Positions 23,379-34,464 of a stretch of 64,000 nucleotides of DNA are shown in pieces. Every line of letters starts with the position of its first letter. The stretch's first letter is position 1. The stretch spans positions 3,689,857 through 3,753,856 of the forward strand of contig OY725493.1 of the NCBI GenBank assembly GCA_963281255.1. The letters run 5' to 3'. The notes under the pieces were generated by a model. The model searched no databases and was not told where the DNA came from. It saw nothing but the letters and a program-made list of their open reading frames with translations. A program made the position numbers and the translations under genes. Origin of the DNA: Aphrocallistes beatrix (taxonomy: Eukaryota; Porifera; Hexactinellida; Sceptrulophora; Aphrocallistidae).

Positions 23379-23859
23379 CACTAACCGGACAAAGTAATTG
23401 TACACTATATTATTTCCCATACAGGTAATACAAAATTGGATATTTTCATGGGGAGAAATGTACGTGTGCAAAAATATACTAAGAGTCTGAATTAAGATCC
23501 GAAATCTACACTTTCGAATTAATAATAGTTGAAGATTTCTAATAAATTGCTCAACCCAATAAGTAAATTATCAACCTGTGGTACAAGAGGTAATTGATCA
23601 CCATCATGTATAGTAGTAAATAGGGACATATGTGGCACAAGGTGACAGGGAGTGATAATTTGAAAACATTGGGAATTAACAATTCATTTCGAAAAATATT
23701 TCAATAACATAACTAATTCGAAGGCACAGATTTCGAATTTGAAACCCGATTAGTTGGATCACTTAACATTTAGGAGTTTTGATCTTCATGAAGATACCCA
23801 TTTTAATATTAAATGCACGAGAAATAATGAAGTGTATACATACTTCTGTTCGGGTAGTG
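23379..23859. mobile_element. TA-flanked MITE, 481 bp (older copy)
   Basis: Termini CACTAACCGGACA and TGTTCGGGTAGTG, flanked by TA (23377-23378 and 23860-23861). It has exactly the same length as, and shares inner words (CACCATCATGTATAGTAGT, GTGGCACAAGGTGACA, in opposite orientation) with, the better preserved copy at 25749-26229. Non-coding Tc1/mariner-type MITE. Confidence 0.75.
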
Positions 23860-23861
23860 TA

Positions 23862-24851
23862 TAACACCTCAAAATAAAATTCCTGATTAAAGGAAAACAT
23901 AAAATTTATTGAATTCTTGGACTACTATGTGACGATTTCCATTAGTAGTAGGTGGCTTTAGTCAACAGTGCTCTCCTATCAAATTTACTAATTTCAAAAA
24001 TCGACATGTCGGAGGCGATCGACTGATTCAAGATCACTGCTGTGGGAACGACTTAACACCGATAACATTTTTTTCACTAGTCTCATTTGGAATTTTGATA
24101 TTTCATTTTACAAAGTCTCAAATAGAAAACTGCTTAATCAGATATGTGACCGAGATGTTAATCCTGTCATTTCATGAGAAAATATGGGTAATATGACACA
24201 TCACAACAGAAAGCATCATCTGTTTACTTTTTAGCAGGGTGACCATCGTACATTATGCCATCTCTACAGTCTATTTCTTATGGAAAATTTAGGCAATGCA
24301 AAGTTTTTCATGCGTGTTCAGTCGAAAATTACTCTTCAATTTATTGCCCTCATAAGTAAAATAGAATAATCACAAGACGCAAAACAATCTACACACAATT
24401 CGAAATTCGGAACTTTACCTTATTAAAATAATCAGGGGGTTTTGATTAAGTTATAAATTCTAAAGTCTATCTATTCAAAATTCAGTTGATGTTTAACCAC
24501 GAGTATAATGACCAAATAGATCGCATATCTCGCATATCGTCACTGGGTGAATGTCACTAATGTCACTGTGATGGTAAGTCAGAACCCACACTACGCCCCT
24601 GTGATACTATAAAATTATGATCACCTATATATCTAACGAACATTACTAAATGTGTTTATAAAATTTTCGTCTTTAGTATCGGAATTATCATCCTTCAGAA
24701 ATTCGTTGTTTTTCGTATCTTACATTAACATTCAGTATTGTAAGAATCATTTTAATTACTGTTACATAGTATCGAACGATTGAAAAGTGATAGTATACAT
24801 ATTAACGATTGAAAGGATGAATGTGGACAGCCAAACAATCTTAATCAAAAC
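23862..24851. other. Gene-free intronic stretch
   Basis: Nothing recognised: AT-rich, no repeat ends, no coding similarity. Confidence 0.4.
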
Positions 24852-24964
24852 CAGTGTTTCCCGTAGAGCGTGTTAAGCGGGCTATTTAACGCGCTTCGCT
24901 TGTCGAATAACGTGATTTGGTTGTTAAATTAGCGCGCTTTCTAATATTCCTGAGGGAAACACTG
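24852..24964. mobile_element. hAT-type MITE (113 bp)
   Basis: Termini CAGTGTTTCCCGTAGAGCG and TGAGGGAAACACTG are inverted; flanking 8-mers ATCAAAAC and ATGAAAAT match at six of eight positions. Interior carries TTAACGCGCTTCGCTTGTCG, GC-richer than the surroundings. Non-coding. Confidence 0.8.
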
Positions 24965-25129
24965 ATGAAAATACAAGCAAAGTCATAAAATTTTGATAAA
25001 TAGATATAAAAGTTTGCATACATTTTCATTCACTTTGCAATAAATCATCAGTAGATATTCAACAGTGGGGTATTAGAGAAAAGAAGGCTATGTAAAGTAC
25101 GTATGCTTACGAAAAGAATAATAAATTAT

Positions 25130-25483
25130 GCTGACATCTTTCCATTTAACTGCGAAGAAGTACAAAGGCCATACTGTCAAATGGAATCGAGCAAATGAGT
25201 TCTTTAAAAAGTATAGCATAACTCTAAAAATTGACCTTTGTTAAGAGAATCATTCGTAAGTGCAAGAGGGTTTCTGTATTAGCTTGTGGAAATCCAAGAT
25301 ATACTGCCAAAATACAAAGTAACATCAAAAGATGAGCCATTTTTAATATATGATTCAGGCTATGGTGATAATAATCGTATGATAATTTGTTCTGCTACTA
25401 ATACTTTTCGAATCTTAAAGAATCAAATACCTGGTTTACAGACGGGATATTCAAAGTTGTTTCAGAATATTTCTTTTAATTAA
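25130..25483 (+). pseudogene. Fragment of a MULE-type transposase
   Basis: The frame at 25286-25483 includes DEPFLIYDSGYGDNNRMIIC followed by SATNTFRILKNQIPGLQTGYSKLFQ. From memory this resembles the stretch just before and around the first catalytic region of arthropod MULE transposases of the FLYWCH-associated type (FLLYDSG..RILIFAT..NL..L..DGTF). Upstream in other frames HLTAKKYKGHTVKWNRANEF looks like the remains of the preceding zinc-finger region. Only ~110 codons survive. Identity is tentative. Confidence 0.45.
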
Positions 25484-25748
25484 TATATATCATACATGCT
25501 GAAAAGGGTGGATTCGTTTTCCCTTTTTTTTTACTCTATTACCGAGAATAAAAAGGAATCTACTTAGAACACAACACTGCTCCACAAATTACTTCTAATT
25601 AAACCCTAATTAAACCCGACTTAAATTCTAAATCATCATGGTCGATTTGGGAGGCAGCAATCAACCCATTATAAAATAATTAAATAATTATTTGGTTGGT
25701 AATTTCTCCAACAAGTTAACCTTTTTACTGTATAATCTATCATATGTA

Positions 25749-26229
25749 CACTAAGCGGACATAAGTATTTCAACACTTGATTCTTTCCCATACAAATAAT
25801 ATTAAAATGGGATTATTCATGAAGAGGGTTACTTCTAAACGGTGTGGAATACAGCTAATCGGATTATAGATTCGAATAATATGCATTCAAATTAGTCACG
25901 GTTAATTTTTCTAATTAATCATTCATTCCTAACTTTTTGTAATTATCAATCAGTGTCACCTTATGCCACATACACCCATTTTGACCACTATACATGATGG
26001 CAATGGACTACCTATGGTGGCTCAGGCTGATAAGATTGTTCATTGAGTTGAGTAATTTATTAGTTATGTTCAACTATGACTAATTCGAATGTGTAGATTT
26101 CGAATCTGAAATCAGAATTTTAGTACGTATCTTTTTGAATTTGAACATATTACCCTTCATGAAAAAATCCGATTTAGTATTATTTGTATGGGAAAGAATC
26201 AAGTGTTGAAATAGTTTGTCCGCTTAGTG
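25749..26229. mobile_element. TA-flanked MITE, 481 bp (young copy)
   Basis: Inverted repeats of about 75 bp: CACTAAGCGGACATAAGTAT at the left and its near-perfect complement at the right, flanked by TA (25747-25748 and 26230-26231). Non-coding. Same family as 23379-23859; another left end is at ~26729 (CAGTACCCGGACAAAAGTAT). Confidence 0.85.
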
Positions 26230-26693
26230 TATATATTCAATTCGTATTAATTAAACTATATTTATTCAAATCATTTCCTAATGGGGGGCATCTCTGTACC
26301 CATGGTTAATTCATTTTATTTTACTGGAGGATCCTGGGACTTTGTAAAATTAATAGTAGAGTGGAATAGCAATAAAATTGTTCATTTATTTATACAAATA
26401 ATAAATAAATTTTTAAAAGATATAGATATGGTGGCTGAGAACTGAGACTGAGACTAGTGCTGAGACAGAGACTAGCTTAGACTAGTGCCAATCGAAATAA
26501 AATGGTCGACCTACTCTCCTATAAAATAAAGAGCCCTATCAAAGGAAAAAGAAATTTTCCACATCTGGTCATGTAACCTCCATAATAACGATAAACTAAA
26601 TACTCATTACGAATAACAGCATTAAAAATTGAATAAAAATCATTTGATAAAGTAAATTAGATATTTCTACATTATGTACTATGTATGTATGCT

Positions 26694-28484
26694 TCCCTAC
26701 TATTAAAACTCGATTAATGTGCATATGCACAGTACCCGGACAAAAGTATTCGACCACCACAGAAACTGCCATACAAATAGTGTTAAAGTGGGTCTATTCA
26801 TAAAGCAATATGTTCTAAAACTGTAAGGAATACTCTATTTTTTATTTCAAATTCGTAAACTACACATTATAATTACTCATAATTGATAGCCTCAGCTTAA
26901 TTACTAACTCCCAAGTTAATAAATATCAACATTTGATACTTGATGCTACTTGTCCCAAGTCACAGCCATTATATATGATGGCGTTTAGTGACACAAAGTG
27001 GCATAGGTTGAAAATCGAGAATCGGGGCCACTGGTTCGGTAAAAAATATCTCAATAATCGATGTTCCATGACGATTTAGCAGCAGATACCAACCTTTCAT
27101 TCACCATGGAAATATTTCACAAATCCATTGAATTCATTATCTGAAACGAGATAGAGTTGTTATTTCACGAGGTTAAATTAGGTACATTTTGCAAAATCAC
27201 CCAAATGGCACTTATTCTTTTCACACCACCAACCATTTGGTACAGATTTTTTTCACATCACCAAAAACTTTGATCCAAATAGTTCTCAATATATACTGAT
27301 CAAAACATCCTAAATTTCTACAAATTTAGAGCGTTTGAGGAAATGTGAGAGCAAATTTTGACCTAGAATTTGAAGACTCTAGAAAGATCATTTGAAAAGC
27401 AGTGGGCCCTGATTCTCGTGTTTCGCTGCGTGTGAAGACACATTTTTTCTCCACAAAACTCACCATAAAAACACAGTTCCAGGACAATTAAAATTAATGT
27501 ATATGTATAAATAAATTTTTTTCGCTTCGACTACTTATGCTGTACGGATGGTTTTTGTCAATTTTTAAATTTCTGATCCATAATGATTATGTCATAACAG
27601 AGTGATGAACCATCTTTTTTTAATTTTTCAGCCTTCTATCACCTCAAATGGCTGAGTCGAATAAATGAAATTTCTAATTATAAAAAGGTGACATAATAAG
27701 TTGACATTTTCGTCAGAGGTTAGAACTTAGTGGAGCCATAGCCTAAAGACTCCAAATGCAAATATATATATATATATATGGTGTCTCATAATAGTTGTCA
27801 CTGCTCAAGCACAAGAAAGGAGAGATCCTTGAACATCGACCAGGTGGCTGGACGTCCAAGCCCTCTCGGAATTACATTATCTTCCTCCTGAACAGACAAT
27901 TAATGCAGTTTACTATATCGATGAAGTTCTGATCTCTGACGAAAATCTCGACTCATCATGGAATTAGAGCAATGCATATTGGCGGGAAATAATGAGAAAA
28001 TATTAAATTTCACATGTCGATAATGGAATTTGAAGCTATATTAAGTGTATCCCATTAAAAGGCTGAAATTTAATAGAATGTGTATATTAATATATCTCTA
28101 ATATGATACAACTACAGTCGAAAACGGTTCTGGTTAACCAACCTATCGGTTTTTTCTTATTATTCACAATCTTAATTATGTAAAAAATTCCAAATCTATA
28201 TTAATTTCCATCGGTTATTTCTTACTGTTTGAACCAATAAAAAAATAGTGAGAAAAACCGGTTTCGAGTGTATCATCAAAAAATGATGACTCATCACTCT
28301 GCTATAACGTCATCATTACTACAAGTCGAAAAATTGACAAATTGTGTGATTATAAGAAAGACGTATTTAGAAATGTAATATACCTTAAGTATAATTAATC
28401 AATGTGAGCCTAGGCGTCCAAAAGACGCTTCTGGCGAACAAATGGCCCACCAGCCGCGCAGCGCAAGCAAGCAAAGCGTGCTTG
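26694..28484 (+). mobile_element. Helitron-like element, plus orientation, with nested inserts
   Basis: The 5' end TCCCTACTATTAAAACTCGA (26694) and the 3' end AAGCAAGCAAAGCGTGCTTG (28484) match the two ends of the complete copies at 30096, 48300 and 54127. Between them are a partial 481-bp-family MITE (from ~26729), part of a D foldback (~27011-27480), and Helitron body sequence with a (TA)n tract at 27763-27780 (ATAACAGAGTGATGA, CTTAGTGGAGCC). Some body segments are inverted relative to the ends, so this is a rearranged composite. Confidence 0.55.
27011..27480. repeat. Partial D foldback element
   Basis: Matches the middle and one arm of the D elements at 21903 and 38306 (AATCGATGTTCCATGACGATTTAGCA, TTCATTATCTGAAACGAGATAG, GAAGACTCTAGAAAGATCAT, CCCTGATTCTCGTGTTTCGCTG), lacking both TA-flanked ends. 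Confidence 0.7.
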
Positions 28485-28548
28485 TATTGATTAACCCGCG
28501 CTTGGTGAGGTGTTTTGTTGCGTCATTTCCTGTTTAAGCCATTTTGAA

Positions 28549-28830
28549 ACAAGCGGGCTTCGCTGCACAGCTGGCAGACACTTTGTGTCTGCCGGAGGCT
28601 CCCTTCGGTCGCCTGGGGTCACATTGATTAATTATAAGGGAGCAAACATCTCTAAATATCTCTGTCTTGTTGCTCAAATCGATATCACTCGAAAATCATC
28701 AAATTTGTCAATTTGTCAATTTTTGATGCGTCATGAGGAAGTCATAACAGAGTGTTTCACTCAATTACTTATTCTTATGTAGAAAATTATCAACCTCTGC
28801 CACTTTGTGTCACTAAACGCCATCATATAT
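28549..28830 (-). mobile_element. Truncated Helitron-like copy
   Basis: Starts CAAGCGGGCTTCGCTGCACA and continues with the CTGGCAGACACTTTGTGTCTGCC hairpin region, CGCCTGGGGTCACATTG and CGATATCACTCGAAAATCA as in the full copies, ending near ATAACAGAGTG. About 250 bp of a ~550-bp element. Confidence 0.7.
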
Positions 28831-28919
28831 AAAGGCTGTGACTTGGAACAAGTTTAGATTTTCTTTTCCCTAGATGACATCAATAGCTGCAAGATATTTG
28901 AGCGTCTAAGATCATTGCA

Positions 28920-29198
28920 TATACTATAAATAATAAATACAAGCGCGCTTCGCTTGCTTGCGGTGCGCGGCTGAGGGACACTTTAATAAAAAATATATGA
29001 CTCCACTCTCACAATATAAATCATTATACGACACTACTACAATAGATTATCATTGGTATTAATAGTTCAAAGTCACAACTTATCTTTGATCTCTTAAATG
29101 TATTATAGTGTATAGCAATAAAAAAGATTATGTGCATATTTTCACACCTTTACGTATATATATATTTTCAACCATTTGACGAATTTTGAAAAATATGC
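28920..29198 (-). mobile_element. Helitron-like end joined to a second repeat
   Basis: CAAGCGCGCTTCGCTTGC (from ~28922) followed by sequence (TAAATCATTATACGACACTA, TATTATAGTGTATAGCAA, CCATTTGACGAATTTTG) that recurs at 30840-31020. In both places this second block leads into a copy of the ~142-bp unit, so block plus tandem units form a longer variant of the element family. Confidence 0.55.
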
Positions 29199-29880
29199 TA
29201 GAGACTAGCCTCCCTCCAACGGGTGACATGGGGTTTTTAGGGGTGTAGATTTCGAATATCATATTTTCAGATCTATATGATAAATTATTTGTTTACTTTT
29301 GTTTACACTAGATACATAAAGTAAACAAATCTCAAAGATGTGCTAGAAACTTGCTTTCAACGGTTGACAAGGGGTTTTAGGTGTGTAGATTTCGAATATC
29401 ATATTTTCAGATCTATATGATAGAGTATTTGTCTAATTTTTTTACTACACTAGATACATAAAGTAAACAAATCTCAAAGATGTGCTAGAAACTTGCTTTC
29501 AACGGTTGACAAGGGGTTTTCAGGTGTGTAGATTTCGAATATCATATTTTCAGATCTATATGATAGAGTATTTGTCTAATTTTTTTACTACACTAGATAC
29601 ATAAAGTAAACAAATCTCAAAGATGTGCTAGAAACTTGCTTTCAACGGTTGACAAGGGGTTTTCAGGTGTGTAGATTTCGAATATCATATTTTCGAGTAA
29701 ATTTGATGATCAATTTGTTTACTTTTGTTTACAATAGATACATAAAGTGAACAAATTACAAAAATAGGCTAGAGACTAGATTCTAAGTTGACATGGGGTT
29801 TTTAGTGCTGTAGATGTCGAATATTATATCTTCTGATCCATATGAGAAATTATTTGTTAACCTTTGTTTACGATATTTAT
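29199..29880. repeat. Tandem array, ~142-bp unit
   Basis: Units beginning TGCTAGAAACTTGCTTTC start at 29341, 29483 and 29626, spacings of 142 and 143 bp; diverged units flank them at ~29199 and ~29768. Each contains GTAGATTTCGAATATCATATT and ATACATAAAGTAAACAAAT. The inner three are nearly identical, implying recent unequal exchange or slippage. A single further unit lies at ~31030-31150. Confidence 0.88.
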
Positions 29881-29906
29881 ATAAAGTAAAAATCCCAAAA
29901 TAGGTT

Positions 29907-29995
29907 AGATTGAGTAACTTCAGGCGCCCGCAGGGCGACTCTGCAGATACACAGTGGCCGCAAGCCGAGCAGCGCAAGCAAGCAAAGCGCGCTTG
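29907..29995 (+). mobile_element. Helitron-like 3' end, plus orientation
   Basis: GGCGCCCGCAGGGCGACTCT .. AGCAAGCAAAGCGCGCTTG followed by T. It closes the tandem-array block on the right, as the inverted end at 28922 opens it on the left. Confidence 0.65.
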
Positions 29996-30095
29996 TAAAC
30001 ATTATAGAACAATGTAAGAGTCAGATTTTATTATTTATTGAGCAAATATAAGCATTCAATGTAAAGAAATCAAAATAGTAACATTATCTTATATA

Positions 30096-30647
30096 CAAGC
30101 GCGCTTTACTTGCTTGCGCTGCGCGGCTGGCGGACACTTTGTGTCTGCCGGAGGCTCCCTTCGGGCGCCTGGAGGTGACATTGCTTAATTATAAGGGAGA
30201 TATCATCTCTAAATATGTCCATCTTAGTTTTAAAATCGATATCACTCGAAAAAACACCAAATTTGTCAATTTTTAAAATTTTGATGAGTAATGATGACGT
30301 CATAACAGAGTGATGAGTCATCATTTTTTGATGATAGTTGCATCATATGTGAGACATGTTAGTATACAGATTCTATTTAAATTTCAGCCTTCTATCTCCT
30401 ATAATGGCTGAGTTATGCCCGAATAACTATGTTGCTTAACTTTTAAAAATGTGACAATGACGTCATAATTCCATAATGAGTCGACATTTTCGTCTGAGCT
30501 CAGAACTTACTGGAGCCATAGCCAAAAGACTCCCACATGCCAAAAATCAGCTTTCTGTGCCGGGCAGTTTCTTCAATCAATTCGTTACAGATATATATAT
30601 ATATATACACAAACACACAAACAATAATCGAGTTTTAATAGTAAGGA
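30096..30647 (-). mobile_element. Complete Helitron-like non-autonomous element
   Basis: Read on the minus strand it starts TCCTTACTATTAAAACTCGA and ends AGCAAGTAAAGCGCGCTTG, lying between A (30095) and T (30648) without target duplication. Near the 3' end is a GC-rich hairpin (GGCGGACACTTTGTGTCTGCC); near the 5' end a (TA)n plus CA-rich tract. Non-coding. TC start, AT target and 3' hairpin fit Helitrons; the terminal CTTG departs from the canonical CTRR. Confidence 0.75.
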
Positions 30648-30839
30648 TTAAAACGCTAGGTTTTTTTGTTGTTTGTTTGTCCAAATTGATTGAAGAATTG
30701 GCAAGTCGTAGAGATATGAAAATTGGCATGTAAGTGTCAAATGATATAACTATGATTTTTGTTCTAAGATCTAAGCGAAATTTCACACCTCTGCGAAAAA
30801 AATGAAACAAAATTTCGCACCTTTTCCATGCAAAATAAA

Positions 30840-31150
30840 TGACTACACTATCATATATAAATCATTGTACGACACTACAATAGATCGTCATTGTTATTAA
30901 TACTTCAAAGCCACAACTTATGTTTGATATCATAAACGTATTATAGTGTATAGCAATTAAAAATATTATGTGTATATTTTCACACCTTTATATACATATT
31001 TTCACACCATTTGACGAATTTGGAAAAATATGCTAGAGACTAGCTTCCAACGATTGAATTGGGGTTTTTAGGGGTATAGATTTCGAATATCATATTTTCG
31101 AGTAAGTTTGATAATTAATTTGTTTACTTTTGTTTACAATAGATACACAG
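30840..31150. repeat. Block homologous to 28990-29198 plus one 142-bp unit
   Basis: Shares TAAATCATTGTACGACACTA, TATTATAGTGTATAGCAATT, TTTGACGAATTTGGAAAAAT and TGCTAGAGACTAGCTTCCAA with the region that precedes the tandem array. Ends near ACAATAGATACACAG. Confidence 0.75.
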
Positions 31151-31379
31151 CCTGCTTAACTATAGCCTTTTCACGGTATTTAACCATGGATTACTTCAAG
31201 TTTTATGTTCAAAATACAAACGGTATAGCATATCTATATTTTGCTGAAATTTTATGGAGTGTAATGAATATTAATACAAAAGAGGTTGAAAATTGTGATA
31301 GTTCTCTCTCTTACTACAAACTAACATGTATACGAATAGTCCTTCATATTAATCATGCCCAATCTCCCGTGGTTATGTT

Positions 31380-31960
31380 GGATTTTTTCTTGCCTTGGTT
31401 ATACTTCCCCCGATTGGGTGCACTCTTTTCTCGTGCAATTTGGTTGGAGTATTACCAGTGCTAATGAGCATATCGATTGGTGATCTCTGCTGACGGCCAA
31501 ACGGCAACATGGGTGGAGATATTTTACTAGACGCGTTGTCCAGATTAATGCCGTAGAAAGTAATCTCTTGCAACAACAATGGCCAGGAACCCTTTTCTAG
31601 GTGGCGTTCGAGAATCAAGCAACGTATCACTTGTTTAACGAAGCCGATATGTCTTTCGACCATCCCATCGGACTCCGGGTGTTACGATGTGGTGCGACGT
31701 TTAGTAATCGCTAAGTCGTGGCACAATTCGTGCACCGCTAACCCATCCACATTCTTCCCCTGATCTGTGAGCATAATATTTGGTATGCCATGTCCACGAT
31801 AAACCCATCCTTCCATGGTGCTCGGATACCTTCAGCTGACTTCTTTTAAGCGCTCTCATCACAATAAACTTGCTAAAGCAGTCCTGGTCATCTGCAGTTC
31901 TATGTAGGTCCATCTAACCCATCTCTAAACTCCTCCATATCACCAGTTCCATGCTCTCCC
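31380..31960 (-). pseudogene. Fossil fragment of an LTR retroelement integrase (Ty3/gypsy-like)
   Basis: Minus-strand peptides such as GMVERHIGFVKQVIRCL and the preceding region resemble the C-terminal half of the integrase core (the NG.VER motif) of Ty3/gypsy-like elements. It is a short, old, broken fragment with several breaks; no LTRs, gag or reverse transcriptase are seen beside it. It lies within the MDC1 intron. Confidence 0.6.
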
Positions 31961-32397
31961 ATAGCCTCGTCTTCTTCGCCGACTTGTTCGGCTGCTTCTT
32001 CAGGATGTATGACGATTGGGAGTCCCAATTCACACTTAAATATGAAGGATAATTAAGAAGATTGATGGCTTAGCATTTTCCGAAAACCAGGATTTCTGGA
32101 AATTTTCCGAAGACCAGGATTTCTGGAAATTTTCTTCACTTTACCGTAACCCAGGGGAATATAGAAGTGAAGTAGTATATCCTCGTCACAGAAAAGTCTC
32201 GCGCAGATGAAGACTCTCGCCAATTTCCATGGATCATCTCTATGGAGAACCTTCGTCTTTCATCTTGCATTTCCTTGGATCAATGATTCAACATTTCAAA
32301 CACTAGAACGTAATCAGTGCGTCGTAATTGGAGCTGAAGTTGGCTACACTACACCTATTTGGCATACTGCTAAGAAAAATGCACGTGTAGATTAATA
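31961..32397. other. Intronic stretch, unassigned
   Basis: No gene recognised. A 25-bp direct repeat (TTTTCCGAAAACCAGGATTTCTGG, twice at 32076-32128) is present. A 62-codon plus frame at 32207-32395 matches nothing I know and may belong to the neighbouring fossil. Confidence 0.35.
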
Positions 32398-32399
32398 AG

Positions 32400-32430
32400 C
32401 CGCGCAGCGCAAGCAAGCGAAGCGCGCTTG
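32400..32430 (+). mobile_element. Helitron-like 3' end, plus orientation
   Basis: GCCGCGCAGCGCAAGCAAGC .. GCGCGCTTG followed by T at 32431. Only the terminal hairpin block remains, or the 5' part is a longer variant extending to the left through the 31000s. Confidence 0.6.
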
Positions 32431-32974
32431 TACATTAGAAACCTCCGAAATGCGGCTAGAGCACCTACTTCCAATAGTCTCGTATATAGCTGGTTACTTG
32501 TATGCACAATAAGATATATTTAACATTTTAGACTAATAGGCTGGATTATATCACCAAATCAAAAGCAGACGATTCTTTGAAATAAATTGCGCAATGTACA
32601 CAAAATCGGCACTATCACACTTATTCCAATAGTGAAAATCTTATAAAAGTAATATTGGACGTTTGACACAATACAAATTATAAAGTACACGAACTAATAT
32701 GTGAATGAAGATTAAAAAGAAAGTTACAAAAATGAGCCACTCGAATCTAGATTAATAATTTGAAAACAAAATTAAAGAACTCTTAAACAGGTCTTTCACA
32801 AATTACTTAGTTTATCATAGGAATGATCAATTTCGTGGTAGTGTCAACAATGAAGTTCCTCCTGACATTCAGTTTTAGGAAATTGAAGTCATGGAACAGC
32901 TGCAAAATAATTAAAAAGACAGGTTTGCAAAGGATACTCTAGTCTCTCGTATACACAATAAAATTAAAACGAAC
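32431..32974. other. Start of the MDC1 intron, no features
   Basis: AT-rich sequence directly 3' of the splice donor; no repeat ends or coding similarity were seen. Confidence 0.45.
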
Positions 32975-34464
32975 CTTCCTGCTTTTCTTGATTTTGAGAG
33001 CCAATCAACGCTTAATATTTCACAACCTCGTGCTAAACAGCACAGAAACTTAAAGGTTCTTCGAATTTTATCGGTAATCAAATGAGTAGTTTTATTTATA
33101 TCAATTTCGAGAATACCCCCTAAAGAATTAACAACAAATCTATACTTAGAATCCATCAAATAAGTAAAGGAAATATGCGGTATATTTGAACTGAAATCAA
33201 AATATTTATCAGAGATGGGACAAATTAAATCTTCATTCATACTAGGAGTTTTAGAGATGGAATCTTGAGAATTAATTTCAAAATCTTGACTAACAAAAAT
33301 TGGAAGCCTCAACTCTTCAATGGTACATGATTGGATGTCGGTTCTTTCTGACTTTTCAATTGAATTAAGAGGGGTGTTATCACAGTTTATCACCATATAC
33401 TTATCAACACAGTCAGAGACAGTGTGAGAATCGTTTTCTACAATATAATCTTCAAAAATCGTAGCAATTGATTCAACATCACTATTTTTATTCAGTTTAA
33501 ACTGTTGAAGGTGGTCTAAGTAAATGAAATTACTACTAATTAAAAGGTCAAAATACTTGTCAAAATTATTAATCAAAGAAAAATCAATTATATCTTCTCG
33601 AATAGAAAATGCAAAACCGTTAGAAATGAAAGTTGATTTGCTAAATTTTGAATAATTAAAATTTAAATTATCATGACCATTTTGAAGTTCACCTTTGAAA
33701 ATATTGGATAAGATGATGGTATAATATTTTACACAAAATTCACAGGCATACATAGAACTAGTTTTGAATTCCCTTAGATCATGTACATTATCTTTGCCAT
33801 TAAAAGGACTTTTCAAAGAATTGTCAATGAAGAAAGTAGACAAATGAATATTGGGACTTGCAACAGACATTGTTTTATCAATTATAGATTCACTGACAAT
33901 TTGAGTGGTGTTTGCACATGGAGACTCATCCTCCCTTGTATTAATTTGCCTGTCAGATGACAAAAGAGTTAATTCCGGCTTCGATTCTGTAGGAATATTC
34001 ATAGATATTTCGTCCTCATCTGATGTAAAAATGAGATTAGAAGAATTATTTATATGTTCGTAACTAAATGGACTAATTAACGCATAATCAGAAAGTGGCA
34101 AAAATCGGAAAGAAAGGTTGGCCAAAGTGAATTCGGTCCCATTAATAAGTTCATAACGAAAATCTGGCAATAGTGGAACATTCCATCGAAAAGAACCATT
34201 ATGGGAATGGCAGTCAAACAGAAAATTGCTCCCCATTTGATGGATAATGCATGCATGGTTACGAGATAAATTGCGGCAAGGAAGAAAAATTCGAGAGGAT
34301 GGGTTGCGACCAATATAATTCAGGCCTGGATATAACAAAAAAGATCTAGAAGCTAGCTCATTATTACCTAAAAAAAATAAGCTTGCAATAGGAGAAGTAG
34401 GGTCGGGAGTTAGAGGTCTAGAAGTTTCAATAGTCAAAGATAGAGTGCTGTCAACATTTTCCAT
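32975..34464 (-). CDS. MDC1-like gene, first coding exon (FHA and first BRCT)
   Basis: Encodes residues 1-497 of a predicted 648-aa homolog of Mediator of DNA damage checkpoint 1 (MDC1). MDC1 binds phosphorylated H2AX at double-strand breaks and recruits repair factors in the nucleus. Residues ~28-125 form an FHA domain: IGRNP (Gly52, Arg53), LSRNH (Ser67, His70) and HSHNG (Asn89, Gly90), the phosphothreonine-binding signature. The middle (130-420) is Ser, Asn and Asp rich with no domain. From ~430, SFTYL..SLGG and THLITDKIRRTFKFLCCLARG..ILSVDWLSKSRKAG follow human MDC1 BRCT1 almost residue by residue; Arg469 and Lys472 correspond to the gamma-H2AX-binding Arg1933 and Lys1936. Open reading continues to 32911, but the donor AAG|GTTCGT after 32975 links in phase to 18879. 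Much shorter than human MDC1 (over 2000 aa). An NBN-type protein is less likely, because there the BRCTs directly follow the FHA. Confidence 0.85.

Larger units (their letters stand above)
18880..32974 (-). other. Large intron of the MDC1-like gene, full of transposons
   Basis: Donor GTTCGT immediately 3' of position 32975 and acceptor AG at 18880-18881 on the minus strand frame a ~14.1-kb intron. It holds Helitron-like copies, a LINE, foldback elements, MITEs, a tandem array and fossil fragments listed separately. No host exon was recognised inside. Inference rests on the two flanking exons coding adjoining parts of one known domain pair in compatible phase. Confidence 0.75.

Noticed and set aside
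29199-29880. CRISPR array
   Set aside because: Units are 142 bp contiguous tandem copies without unique spacers, in a eukaryotic intron.
31108-31464. 118-codon plus-strand frame
   Set aside because: No recognisable domain; overlaps the minus-strand integrase fossil and repeat sequence, so likely chance.
32911-32974. Open frame continuing past the MDC1 donor (VLILLCIRETRV..)
   Set aside because: The continuation does not resemble BRCT sequence, while splicing to 18879 restores it; treated as intron read-through.
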